Below are positions 1-5,833 of a stretch of 7,518 bases of DNA, piece after piece (the first letter of the stretch is position 1; each line of letters starts with the position of its first letter). Location: assembly GCA_947374535.1 (NCBI GenBank), contig CANCCJ010000122.1, positions 1-7,518 on the forward strand, read 5' to 3'. A program made the translations under genes and the position numbers. The stretch is from Comamonadaceae bacterium (lineage in GTDB: Bacteria > Pseudomonadota > Gammaproteobacteria > Burkholderiales > Burkholderiaceae). The notes under the pieces were generated by a model. It searched no databases. It had not been told where the DNA came from and saw nothing but the letters and a program-made list of their open reading frames with translations.

Positions 1-9
1 AATCCCGTT

Positions 10-15
10 TAAAAT
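10..15 (+). promoter_or_regulatory. Possible -10 element upstream of fdxA
   Basis: TAAAAT matches the sigma70 -10 consensus at five of six positions. It lies in a ten-base string (6-15) that recurs exactly at 1451-1460, where it is the -10 of the riboswitch promoter. Any -35 element would lie outside the window, so the call cannot be completed. If used, transcription would start near base 22, just before the hairpin at 25-49, which would then be part of the fdxA leader. Confidence 0.3.
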
Positions 16-24
16 CAAAGGCTT

Positions 25-58
25 GGCGCACAGCTCCCGCTGCTGCGCCCTCTTTTTT
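25..58 (+). terminator. Intrinsic terminator-like hairpin upstream of fdxA
   Basis: GGCGCA (25-30) followed by CAG (31-33) pairs with CTG (40-42) and TGCGCC (44-49), with one bulged C, around a six-base loop. Six T residues follow at 53-58. This is the layout of a rho-independent terminator, most simply ending an upstream plus-strand gene outside the window. If the -10 at 10-15 is real, it could instead act as an attenuator in the fdxA leader. The sequence alone does not decide between these. Confidence 0.5.
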
Positions 59-77
59 ACCCATCGATTGAATTGTC

Positions 78-404
78 ATGACGCACGTTGTCACCGAAGC
101 CTGTATCCAATGTAAGTACACCGACTGTGTGGACGTTTGTCCGGTCGATTGCTTCCGCGAAGGCCCTAACTTCCTCACCATCGACCCAGACGAGTGCATC
201 GACTGCGCGGTGTGTATCCCTGAGTGCCCTGTGAACGCCATCTACGCCGAAGAAGATGTGCCAGAAGGCCAAGAGCACATGACCCAACTCAACGCTGAGT
301 TGTCCCTCATCGGCTGGCCCAGCATCACCAAGCGCAAAGCGCCTTTGGCAGATGCTGACGCATGGAAAGACAAGACCGGCAAACTCGCCGAACTCAAGCG
401 CTAA
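78..404 (+). CDS. fdxA: Seven-iron ferredoxin FdxA (3Fe-4S / 4Fe-4S)
   Basis: A 108-residue soluble electron carrier of the FdxA / Azotobacter FdI type. By analogy with FdI, Cys9, Cys17 and Cys50 should hold the 3Fe-4S cluster and Cys21, Cys40, Cys43 and Cys46 the 4Fe-4S cluster. Cys12 and Cys25 are the extra cysteines also seen in FdI. Asp16 sits where a second clostridial-type 4Fe-4S motif would have cysteine, which fits a 3Fe cluster. The C-terminal half (about 60-108) is the family's usual cluster-free extension, and the length is typical. The ATG at 78 gives the standard N-terminus (MTHVVTEAC); no strong Shine-Dalgarno is visible before it. A ferredoxin reductase follows 12 bases downstream, so the two are probably co-transcribed and may be redox partners. 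The family is clear; the physiological electron acceptor cannot be read from the sequence. Confidence 0.96.
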   Translation: MTHVVTEACIQCKYTDCVDVCPVDCFREGPNFLTIDPDECIDCAVCIPECPVNAIYAEEDVPEGQEHMTQLNAELSLIGWPSITKRKAPLADADAWKDKTGKLAELKR

Positions 405-416
405 GCACTGCGCCCT

Positions 417-1457
417 ATGACGGCCGCTGCGATTCATACCGATGCCGTCATCGTGGGCGCAGGCCCTGTGGGTCTGTTTCAGGCCTTCCAGCTGGGGCTG
501 CAAGACATTCGCAGCCATGTCGTTGACGCACTGCCCCACGTAGGCGGCCAGTGTGTGGAGCTGTACGCTGACAAACCGATTTACGACATCCCGGGCATTC
601 CTGTATGCACGGGCCGTGAATTGGTGGCGCAGCTGCAAATCCAAATCAAACCGTTTGCCCCCACCTTTCACCTCAACCAAGAAGTGACTGAGGTCCAGCG
701 CTTGAACGATGGCCTTATTTCAGTATGTACATCAGCGAAGCAACACTTCGTTTGCAAGGTGTTGGTCATCGCTGCCGGCGTGGGCGCATTTCAAGCGCGC
801 AAACTATCGGTTGAAGGCGCCGCAGAATTCGAAGGCAGGCAGGTGCATTACCGCTTGGGCGATGCATCCCGCTTTGCTGACCAAGACGTGGTGGTGCTGG
901 GTGGCGAAGAATCTGCCGTCGCCGCCGCGTTACGACTGACGCTCGAAGCGCCAGCCCCGCGCAGCGTGACGCTGATGCACCGCCGTGATGTCTTTACAGC
1001 CGAGCCAGTGCTGCTGCAAGCCATGCGCGATGCCATCGCCAGCGGCAAGTTACAACTGCAAATTGGCCAACCCACGGCCTTGCTCAGCAACGCAACACAT
1101 CTGAAAGCCTTGCAAGTGGCCACACCCGATGGGCAAACCCTTGAGCGTCCTGCACAACAGGTAGTGGCTCATCTGGGACTCTCCCCCAAGCTCGGCCCCA
1201 TCACCCACTGGGGTTTGGCCATGGAGCGCAAACAACTGGTGGTCAACACCGAAACCTTTGCCACCGATGTGCCGGGTATCTTTGCCGTGGGCGACATCAA
1301 CACCTACCCAGGCAAGAAAAAACTCATCTTGTGCGGCTTTCACGAAGCCACACTCGCCGCTTTTGGTGCCGCCGCCATCGTGCATCCCACCCGCAAAACC
1401 TTGCTGCAATACACCACCACGTCCACCGAACTTCACCGCTTGCTGGGTATCGTTTAA
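417..1457 (+). CDS. Ferredoxin-NAD(P)+ reductase, thioredoxin-reductase-like type
   Basis: A 346-residue FAD- and NAD(P)H-binding flavoprotein. The N-terminal FAD Rossmann motif GAGPVG is at 14-19, followed by the conserved VGGQC segment near 42-46 and YDIPG near 56-60. The inserted NAD(P)H domain carries GGEESA at 162-167 and a basic HRR at 188-190, which could bind the 2'-phosphate of NADPH. The C-terminal FAD contact VGDI is at 291-294, and the protein ends with the TTTSTELHRLLG-like tail seen in this FNR class. The redox-active CxxC of true thioredoxin reductases is absent. This, with the length, points to the YumC-like ferredoxin-NADP reductase family, which moves electrons between NADPH and ferredoxin or flavodoxin. 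It sits 12 bases after fdxA, the natural candidate partner. The last codons overlap a probable promoter for the next operon. The physiological direction of electron flow is unknown. Confidence 0.9.
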   Translation: MTAAAIHTDAVIVGAGPVGLFQAFQLGLQDIRSHVVDALPHVGGQCVELYADKPIYDIPGIPVCTGRELVAQLQIQIKPFAPTFHLNQEVTEVQRLNDGLISVCTSAKQHFVCKVLVIAAGVGAFQARKLSVEGAAEFEGRQVHYRLGDASRFADQDVVVLGGEESAVAAALRLTLEAPAPRSVTLMHRRDVFTAEPVLLQAMRDAIASGKLQLQIGQPTALLSNATHLKALQVATPDGQTLERPAQQVVAHLGLSPKLGPITHWGLAMERKQLVVNTETFATDVPGIFAVGDINTYPGKKKLILCGFHEATLAAFGAAAIVHPTRKTLLQYTTTSTELHRLLGIV

Positions 1458-1460
1458 AAT
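1432..1460 (+). promoter_or_regulatory. Sigma70-like promoter for the riboswitch operon
   Basis: TTCACC (1432-1437, four of six consensus positions) and TAAAAT (1455-1460, five of six) are separated by 17 bases, the optimal spacing. Transcription would start near 1466-1468, which places the complete TPP aptamer (from 1488) in the leader. The -10 overlaps the stop codon of the reductase gene. No intrinsic terminator is seen between that gene and the riboswitch, so readthrough from fdxA is also possible. Confidence 0.55.
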
Positions 1461-1477
1461 TCACACCGCGTTAGCAA

Positions 1478-1491
1478 TAGCGCATTCGCTA
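1478..1491 (+). other. Small hairpin overlapping the P1 strand of the riboswitch
   Basis: TAGCG (1478-1482) and CGCTA (1487-1491) form a perfect five-base inverted repeat around the loop CATT. The right arm contains GCT (1488-1490), which is the likely 5' strand of aptamer helix P1 and pairs with AGC at 1606-1608. The hairpin therefore competes with P1 closure and could be an anti-P1 element, though five base pairs may arise by chance. Confidence 0.35.
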
Positions 1492-1608
1492 GGGGTGTTG
1501 AAGCCGTCACCGACTTCGACTGAGAAAGTCCCTTTGAACCTGTTGAGACCCGCCCTTGGCGAGTCTCAAAGTCCGCAAGGACTTGAGGTAATCCTCGCGC
1601 AGGGAAGC
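1488..1608 (+). promoter_or_regulatory. TPP riboswitch (THI element) with an expanded P4/P5 arm
   Basis: The aptamer blocks of the THI-box appear in order. GCT-A-GGGGTG (1488-1497) supplies the 5' strands of P1 and P2. P3 is TTGAAG (1498-1503) pairing with CTTCGA (1514-1519). The pyrimidine-sensing CTGAGA is at 1520-1525. P2 closes at 1530-1532 within CCCTTTGAACCTG (1530-1542). P5 is TGAG-GTAATC-CTCG (1584-1597), and P4 is CCTG (1539-1542) with CAGG (1600-1603). The conserved GCGCAGGGAA runs 1597-1606, and P1 closes with AGC (1606-1608). It is on the same strand as, and directly upstream of, the LuxE/LuxC/ABC/SDR operon, so that operon should respond to intracellular thiamin pyrophosphate, normally by repression. 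The odd feature is a 41-base insert (1543-1583) between the 5' strand of P4 and P5. Confidence 0.93.
1543..1583 (+). other. Two-hairpin insert inside the riboswitch P4/P5 arm
   Basis: The first hairpin pairs TTGAGAC (1543-1549) with GTCTCAA (1563-1569), with an inner GCC (1552-1554) to GGC (1558-1560) closing a CTT loop. The second is AGTCC (1570-1574) with GGACT (1579-1583) around GCAA, a GNRA-type tetraloop. In the common THI-box, CCTG is followed almost at once by P5. Here the two stems would turn the P4/P5 internal loop into a multi-helix junction. Confidence 0.7.
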
Positions 1609-1765
1609 TGGTCTACACAGAGCACGCACTTTCTATAGGCTTGCTCAGGCCTCGCCGAACTGCCATTTACTTGAGACAAGCAATGGCAAATACAAACAAA
1701 ACATCGCGGCCCCGCGTGGGGTCTGGGTCTGGTACACACCCACATGATGCAGCCAAGGCTTCAGC
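1609..1765 (+). promoter_or_regulatory. Riboswitch expression platform / leader of the LuxE-like gene
   Basis: This is 157 bases of untranslated leader between aptamer and start codon. It holds a stable hairpin: TGCCATT (1661-1667) pairs with AATGGCA (1682-1688), and inside it CTTG (1670-1673) pairs with CAAG (1677-1680) around AGA. A second GC-rich stem is CCCC (1710-1713) with GGGG (1718-1721), and TGGGT (1724-1728) can pair with ACCCA (1738-1742). None is followed by a T run, so a rho-independent terminator is not supported. Translational control, or Rho action on the long leader, is more likely. No small ORF in it is convincing. Confidence 0.55.
1755..1758 (+). promoter_or_regulatory. Shine-Dalgarno site of the LuxE-like gene
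   Basis: AAGG sits seven bases before the ATG at 1766 and supports that start. The site and its flanks are complementary to two aptamer segments. GCCAAGG (1752-1758) matches CCTTGGC at 1554-1560, and GGCTTCA (1757-1763) matches TGAAGCC at 1499-1505. Either pairing could hide the ribosome binding site. Confidence 0.6.
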
Positions 1766-2842
1766 ATGAACAACGCCCTCGTCTCAGAATTGCTGGCCTT
1801 CATCGCACGCCCCACGGTCAGCGACAACGACTTCAACGCGCTCGCGCTGAAACTCTTCGCCCATCAGTTTGAACACAACCGCCCTTTTCAAAAGTTTTGC
1901 CAAGGACGCGGTAAAACCCCACGCGTGGTGAAACGCTGGCAAGACATTCCCGCCGTGCCGATCAACGCATTCAAAGACCTGACCTTGAGCTGCGTGCCAC
2001 CCGACACCTGTGCACGCACCTTCATGACCAGTGGCACCACACGCGGTGACGTCAAGGGCCGACACTTTCACCCCACCCTAGCGGTGTACGACGCCTCTAT
2101 GCTGAATAATTTTGCGCAGCATGTCATGCAGGGCAATGCCCGTGTGCGCATGGGCCTCTTGTTTCCCAACGAGGTGCTGATGCCCAACTCCTCACTGGCC
2201 CACTACCTGGCTTTGGCCATCGACCACTTCGGCACACCCGACAGCGCCTACTATTTGGACGAGAGCGGTCTGCGTACCGACGCCCTGTGCGAGGTGCTGC
2301 AACACGCCCAAGACTCCGGCGAGCCCTTTGCACTAATGGGCGCCAGCTACAGCTTTGTGCACCTGATAGACGCGTTACAAGCGCGCGAACAAACCTTTCG
2401 CTTACCCACAGGCAGCCGCTTGCTCGACACCGGTGGCTTCAAAGGCCAGTCGCGCGAAGTACCCATGGATGCGTTTTACAACCAGCTCAGCGCCACCTTT
2501 GGCGTCACCCGCGACCAGTGCCTCAACATGTACGGCATGACCGAGTTGAGCACCCAGTTTTACGACGCGGGGAATCGCACAGTGCCCTCGGTCAAACGAG
2601 GCCCGCATTGGATTCGCTCCCGCTTGGTGGACCCGTTGACGGGACAAGACGTGCCTGCAGGTGAGCGTGGCATCTTGGCCCACACCGATTTGGCCAACTT
2701 CAATTCGGTGGTCACCATCCTGACAGAAGACGTGGGCCAAGCCACTGCCGATGGCTTTGTGTTGTTGGGCCGTGCCCAAGGGGCGCAAGCCAAAGGCTGC
2801 TCCATGGCGGTGGACGATTTTTTGAAAGCGGCGCAGGCATGA
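1766..2842 (+). CDS. LuxE-family acyl-protein synthetase (ATP-dependent carboxylate activation)
   Basis: A 358-residue adenylate-forming enzyme of the LuxE family. LuxE activates a carboxylic acid with ATP to an acyl-AMP, loads the acyl group on a cysteine near its own C-terminus and passes it to LuxC. Visible motifs are PINAFK at 65-70, the nucleotide-loop TSGTTRG at 88-94, DTGGFKGQSR at 221-230, the adenylate-binding YGMTE at 256-260, and TEDVG at 320-324 followed by LLGR near 333-336. Cys345 lies 14 residues from the end in KGCSMAVDD, matching the place of the acyl-carrying cysteine of Vibrio LuxE (Cys364 of 378). The length is slightly below Vibrio LuxE. The start is set by AAGG seven bases upstream. 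It is the first gene after the TPP riboswitch and overlaps the LuxC-like gene by four bases (ATGA). The family is secure. The substrate is unknown; a thiamin-related carboxylate is inferred from context rather than a fatty acid. Confidence 0.9.
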   Translation: MNNALVSELLAFIARPTVSDNDFNALALKLFAHQFEHNRPFQKFCQGRGKTPRVVKRWQDIPAVPINAFKDLTLSCVPPDTCARTFMTSGTTRGDVKGRHFHPTLAVYDASMLNNFAQHVMQGNARVRMGLLFPNEVLMPNSSLAHYLALAIDHFGTPDSAYYLDESGLRTDALCEVLQHAQDSGEPFALMGASYSFVHLIDALQAREQTFRLPTGSRLLDTGGFKGQSREVPMDAFYNQLSATFGVTRDQCLNMYGMTELSTQFYDAGNRTVPSVKRGPHWIRSRLVDPLTGQDVPAGERGILAHTDLANFNSVVTILTEDVGQATADGFVLLGRAQGAQAKGCSMAVDDFLKAAQA

Positions 2843-4302
2843 GCACCCAGGTTTTCAAAGCAGGTTATCTACCAGGCTTGCAAGATACCGATGTGAGCTG
2901 GCATCGTTTGAGCTTGGGCATGCCCCATGCCCCGTTGCGGGTGGACGTGCCCCAACTCAGCGCTGAACAAATGACGGCGCTGGCACAGCGGGTGCAGCAC
3001 GCCAGCCGCACCCATTTAAAAACCATGCCCGTGTCTGACATCGTGCAGGTGCTGGACCAAGCCACGGCACGCCTGCTCGACCGCGATGATGTCTATCGGC
3101 AACAGCTCGAACGTCTGCTGCCCCAAGCCACAGGCTTTGACGCCGAGATGGTGCGTTTGAATTTGAACGCTTATTTGCAAACCTTTCGTGGTTTGCAGCT
3201 GCAACGCTTTGTGGCCGAAGACTTTGCCAACCCCAAAGTACTGGATGAGTTTCAGCCCCGCACACAAGGGGGTTGGACCCAAGCCTTTGGGCCCGAGTTG
3301 CTGGTGCATGTGTGGGCAGGCAATGTGCCAGCTTTGCCCATGTGGAGCTTTGTCTCAGGTCTGTTAGTCAAGGCGGGGTCCATCGGCAAAGTGGCTAGTG
3401 CCGAACCGGTGTTTGCCACGCTGTACGCCAGGTTGCTGGCCGAGGTTGAACCACGCTGGGCCGATTGCTTTGCCGTGCTGTGGTGGCCCAGCGGAGCTGC
3501 ACACGAAAGCACCGCCTTCGCTTTGGCCGACGTGGTGTTGGCCTATGGCGGCAACGAGGCCTTGCACGCCATGCAAGCCCATGTGCCTGTGACCACCCGT
3601 TTTTTACCCCATGGCCACAAGCTGAGCTTTGGCATGGTGTCGGCAGCCGCGCTGTCGGTACACAAAGGGCCCAGCGTGGCGCGTCAAGCCGCACGCGATG
3701 TGGCCCGCTACGACCAACAAGGCTGCTATTCACCGCATGTGTTTTATGTGCAACGCGGCGGGCCTGTCAGCCCCCAAGACTTTGCACAGCAGCTGACCCA
3801 GGCACTGGCAGGCTTGCAACACAAACTGCCGCGCCGTGTGTTGTCGCTCGAAGAAGCCGCCCAAGTGGGCGCTTGGCGCGAGGCCCATGAATTGGCCTCG
3901 CTGAACGACGCCACACACGCGGTGTTGGGCAACGGTGCAGACCACAGCGCAAGCACCGTGGTGTACAGCGACCGCCCCCTGCCACTCACCGCAGGCCCAC
4001 TGAACCGCCATGTGTTGGTGGTCGCTGTGGACACACTGACGGAAGTGATCCCTTTGATCACGCCACAACGCGACTACCTGCAAACCGTAGGCTTGGCCGC
4101 TGCACCGGAAGAGTTGCTGCATCTGGGCCAATGTTTAGGCCAAGCAGGTGTGACGCGTATTTGCGCCTTGGGCGCCATGACCTCCCCAGAAGCTGGTTGG
4201 CACCACGACGGACGCTTCAGCTTGCTCGACTTGGTGCGCATGGTGGACATCGAAGCCTCCACCGAGCGTGAGGCCGAACGCTTCACGTCCTACGAGCTTT
4301 GA
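2839..4302 (+). CDS. LuxC-family acyl-CoA / acyl-protein reductase (aldehyde-forming)
   Basis: A 487-residue member of the aldehyde-dehydrogenase-like LuxC family. LuxC takes an acyl group from LuxE onto an active-site cysteine and reduces it with NADPH to the aldehyde. The cofactor region includes GNVPALPMWS at 161-170 and KAGSIGKVASAEP at 178-190. The catalytic cysteine candidate is Cys296 in QQGCYSPHVF, in the family's usual position. The C-terminal signature HHDGRFSLLDLVRMVD-IE lies at 455-472. The length is typical of LuxC. The start ATG overlaps the stop of the LuxE-like gene (ATGA), and the stop overlaps the ABC ATPase start (TGATG), so translation is probably coupled. No luciferase subunits (LuxA/B) or acyl transferase (LuxD) are nearby, so the role is not light production. 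With the LuxE-like protein it should form a carboxylate-to-aldehyde reductase; the substrate is inferred only from the riboswitch and transporter. Confidence 0.92.
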   Translation: MSTQVFKAGYLPGLQDTDVSWHRLSLGMPHAPLRVDVPQLSAEQMTALAQRVQHASRTHLKTMPVSDIVQVLDQATARLLDRDDVYRQQLERLLPQATGFDAEMVRLNLNAYLQTFRGLQLQRFVAEDFANPKVLDEFQPRTQGGWTQAFGPELLVHVWAGNVPALPMWSFVSGLLVKAGSIGKVASAEPVFATLYARLLAEVEPRWADCFAVLWWPSGAAHESTAFALADVVLAYGGNEALHAMQAHVPVTTRFLPHGHKLSFGMVSAAALSVHKGPSVARQAARDVARYDQQGCYSPHVFYVQRGGPVSPQDFAQQLTQALAGLQHKLPRRVLSLEEAAQVGAWREAHELASLNDATHAVLGNGADHSASTVVYSDRPLPLTAGPLNRHVLVVAVDTLTEVIPLITPQRDYLQTVGLAAAPEELLHLGQCLGQAGVTRICALGAMTSPEAGWHHDGRFSLLDLVRMVDIEASTEREAERFTSYEL

Positions 4303-5063
4303 TGATGCAGCCTGACACCATGCCCTTTTTGCAACTCAACGCCCTGCACTTCGGCTACCCCGACCGGGGTGAGGTGGTGCGTGACGTGTGTCTGCAACTC
4401 GTGCCTGGCGAAATTCATTGCCTGATTGGCCGCAGTGGTTGCGGCAAAACCACCGTACTCAAACTCGCCGCGGGTTTGCTCACGCCTCAGCAAGGTCTGG
4501 TTCAGCTCAAAGGTCAGACCGTGCAGCAGCCCACCTCGGACATGGGCTTTGTGTTTCAGTCCCCCACCTTGTTGGAGTGGCTCAGCGTGCTCGACAACGT
4601 GCTGCTGCCGCTCAGCTTGCACGGCTCCGTCACGGACACCCAGCGTGCCTATGGCGAACAACTGTTGGCGCAAATGGGCTTGGCCGCGCTGTGTGACGAC
4701 AAACCCCAACAACTATCGGGTGGGCAGCAAAGCCGCGTGGCGATTGCGCGGGCTTTGATCACCCGTCCTGCCGTGTTATTCATGGATGAGCCTTTTGCAG
4801 CACTTGACGCCATCACGCGCGACGAATTGCAACGTGACTTTTTAACGCTCTGCCAAGCGCACAGCACAGCTGTGCTGTTTGTCACACACGACATCGCCGA
4901 GGCCGTGTATTTGGCTGACCATGTCAGCCTCATGCACGCAGGGCGTATGCAAGCCCCCCTGCACATTGCCTTACCGCGCCCGCGCCAAGGTGTGATGCGC
5001 TACACCCCCGCCTTCAACGCGCTGTGCGAGCAGTTACGAAACACCATGGACGCCACGCTGTGA
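4302..5063 (+). CDS. ABC transporter ATP-binding protein (ThiZ / SsuB / TauB type)
   Basis: A 253-residue ATPase that would power a periplasmic-binding-protein importer from the cytoplasmic face. Counting from the ATG at 4302, Walker A GRSGCGKTT is at 43-51, the Q-loop Gln86 lies in VFQSPTLLEWLSVLDNV, the signature LSGGQ is at 138-142, Walker B ends in DEP with catalytic Glu163, the D-loop ALD is at 167-169, and the switch His196 is in THD. All catalytic residues are present. The Q-loop context LLEWLSVLDNV is typical of the nitrate/sulfonate/taurine/thiamin-precursor importer ATPases. I chose ATG 4302, which overlaps the LuxC-like stop as TGATG; TTG at 4299 and ATG at 4305 are alternatives. 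The permease and binding protein follow directly. The family alone does not define the substrate; the operon's TPP riboswitch suggests a thiamin-related compound. Confidence 0.92.
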   Translation: MMQPDTMPFLQLNALHFGYPDRGEVVRDVCLQLVPGEIHCLIGRSGCGKTTVLKLAAGLLTPQQGLVQLKGQTVQQPTSDMGFVFQSPTLLEWLSVLDNVLLPLSLHGSVTDTQRAYGEQLLAQMGLAALCDDKPQQLSGGQQSRVAIARALITRPAVLFMDEPFAALDAITRDELQRDFLTLCQAHSTAVLFVTHDIAEAVYLADHVSLMHAGRMQAPLHIALPRPRQGVMRYTPAFNALCEQLRNTMDATL

Positions 5064-5833
5064 TGCAACGCGACGTCCTGCTCTCAACCCTCTTAGGCCT
5101 GGCTGGCTTAGCCGCATGGGAAGCCACCGTGCGTATGGGCCACACCTCGCCCTTGGTGCTGCCCGCACCGTCTGTGGTGGCGCAGTCGCTGTGGCAAGGT
5201 CTGAACAGCGGCTACTTGTGGCCGCATATCGTGCACACGCTGACCGAGGTGGTGTTGGGCCTGTTGCTGGGCGCCTCCATGGGCTTTATGGGTGGCGTGG
5301 TGCTGGGCGAGTCGGCGCGTTTGCGTGGCGTGCTGATGCCTTATGTGGTAATTAGCCAAGTGGTGCCCAAGCTCGCGCTAGCCCCGCTGTTCATCGTCTG
5401 GTTTGGCTTTGGCACCTTGCCGACTGTGGTGATGACCGCCTTGATTTGCTTTTTCCCCTTGCTCGAAAACACCGCCACTTGTATGCAACAAGTCGATGCC
5501 CACAAGCTGGAGCTGTTTCGCATGTTGCGTGCCAGCCCCTGGCAAACCTTGTGGCGTTTGAAGTTGCCCGCTGGCTTGCCACACCTCATGGCCGGCTTGC
5601 GCGTGGCCGTGGTGTTGGCCTGGGTGGGCGCGGTGGTGGGTGAGTTCATCGGCGCCAGCCGTGGGCTCGGTGCCTTGATCATCGCCGCGCAAGGCTCTAT
5701 GGACACACCGCTGATGTTTGCGGTGCTCACGGTCATCACCGTGCTTGGACTCGCGTTTTACAAAGTTTCCCAATGGCTGGAGCGCCGTTTGCTCGACGTC
5801 TCTTCTGACTTTTCAACCAGGACTCCTTCATGA
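5063..5833 (+). CDS. ABC transporter permease (ThiX / SsuC / TauC type)
   Basis: A 256-residue inner-membrane protein of the binding-protein-dependent permease family (BPD_transp_1). Hydrophobic segments are visible at about 5-22, 60-82, 93-114, 120-136, 180-197 and 217-232, giving roughly six helices. The cytoplasmic EAA loop that docks on the ATPase is at about 150-179, in the form ELFRMLRASPWQTLWRLKLP followed by AGLPHLMAGL. A periplasmic LPAPSVV motif at 33-39 is typical of this importer group. The ATG at 5063 overlaps the ATPase stop as TGATG and gives the usual length; a longer start (GTG at 5024) would add 13 polar residues ahead of the first helix and is unlikely. It presumably forms a homodimer that works with the flanking ATPase and binding protein. 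Specificity is inferred only from context. Confidence 0.92.
   Translation: MQRDVLLSTLLGLAGLAAWEATVRMGHTSPLVLPAPSVVAQSLWQGLNSGYLWPHIVHTLTEVVLGLLLGASMGFMGGVVLGESARLRGVLMPYVVISQVVPKLALAPLFIVWFGFGTLPTVVMTALICFFPLLENTATCMQQVDAHKLELFRMLRASPWQTLWRLKLPAGLPHLMAGLRVAVVLAWVGAVVGEFIGASRGLGALIIAAQGSMDTPLMFAVLTVITVLGLAFYKVSQWLERRLLDVSSDFSTRTPS

Noticed and set aside
1258..1638. A plus-strand 126-residue ORF running from the reductase gene through the riboswitch
   Set aside because: It is out of frame with the reductase, proline- and serine-rich in the manner of shifted GC-rich coding sequence, and crosses the conserved aptamer.
1609..1765. A rho-independent terminator controlled by the riboswitch
   Set aside because: Several hairpins exist but none is followed by a T run, so the switch is more likely translational or Rho-dependent.
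1645..1836. A minus-strand 63-residue ORF across the leader and the LuxE-like start
   Set aside because: It has no recognisable motif and lies antisense to the riboswitch platform and the first codons of a well-supported gene; it is most likely chance.
1744..1873. A short leader ORF starting at ATG 1744
   Set aside because: It is out of frame, overlaps the LuxE-like gene, lacks its own good ribosome binding site and shows no conserved motif.
1766..4302. A bioluminescence (lux) operon
   Set aside because: Only LuxE- and LuxC-family genes are present; LuxA, LuxB and LuxD are absent and the TPP riboswitch and ABC importer point elsewhere.
5024..5062. A longer permease start at GTG 5024
   Set aside because: It adds 13 polar residues inside the ATPase gene, while ATG 5063 gives the usual length, a first helix near the N-terminus and the TGATG overlap seen elsewhere in this operon.
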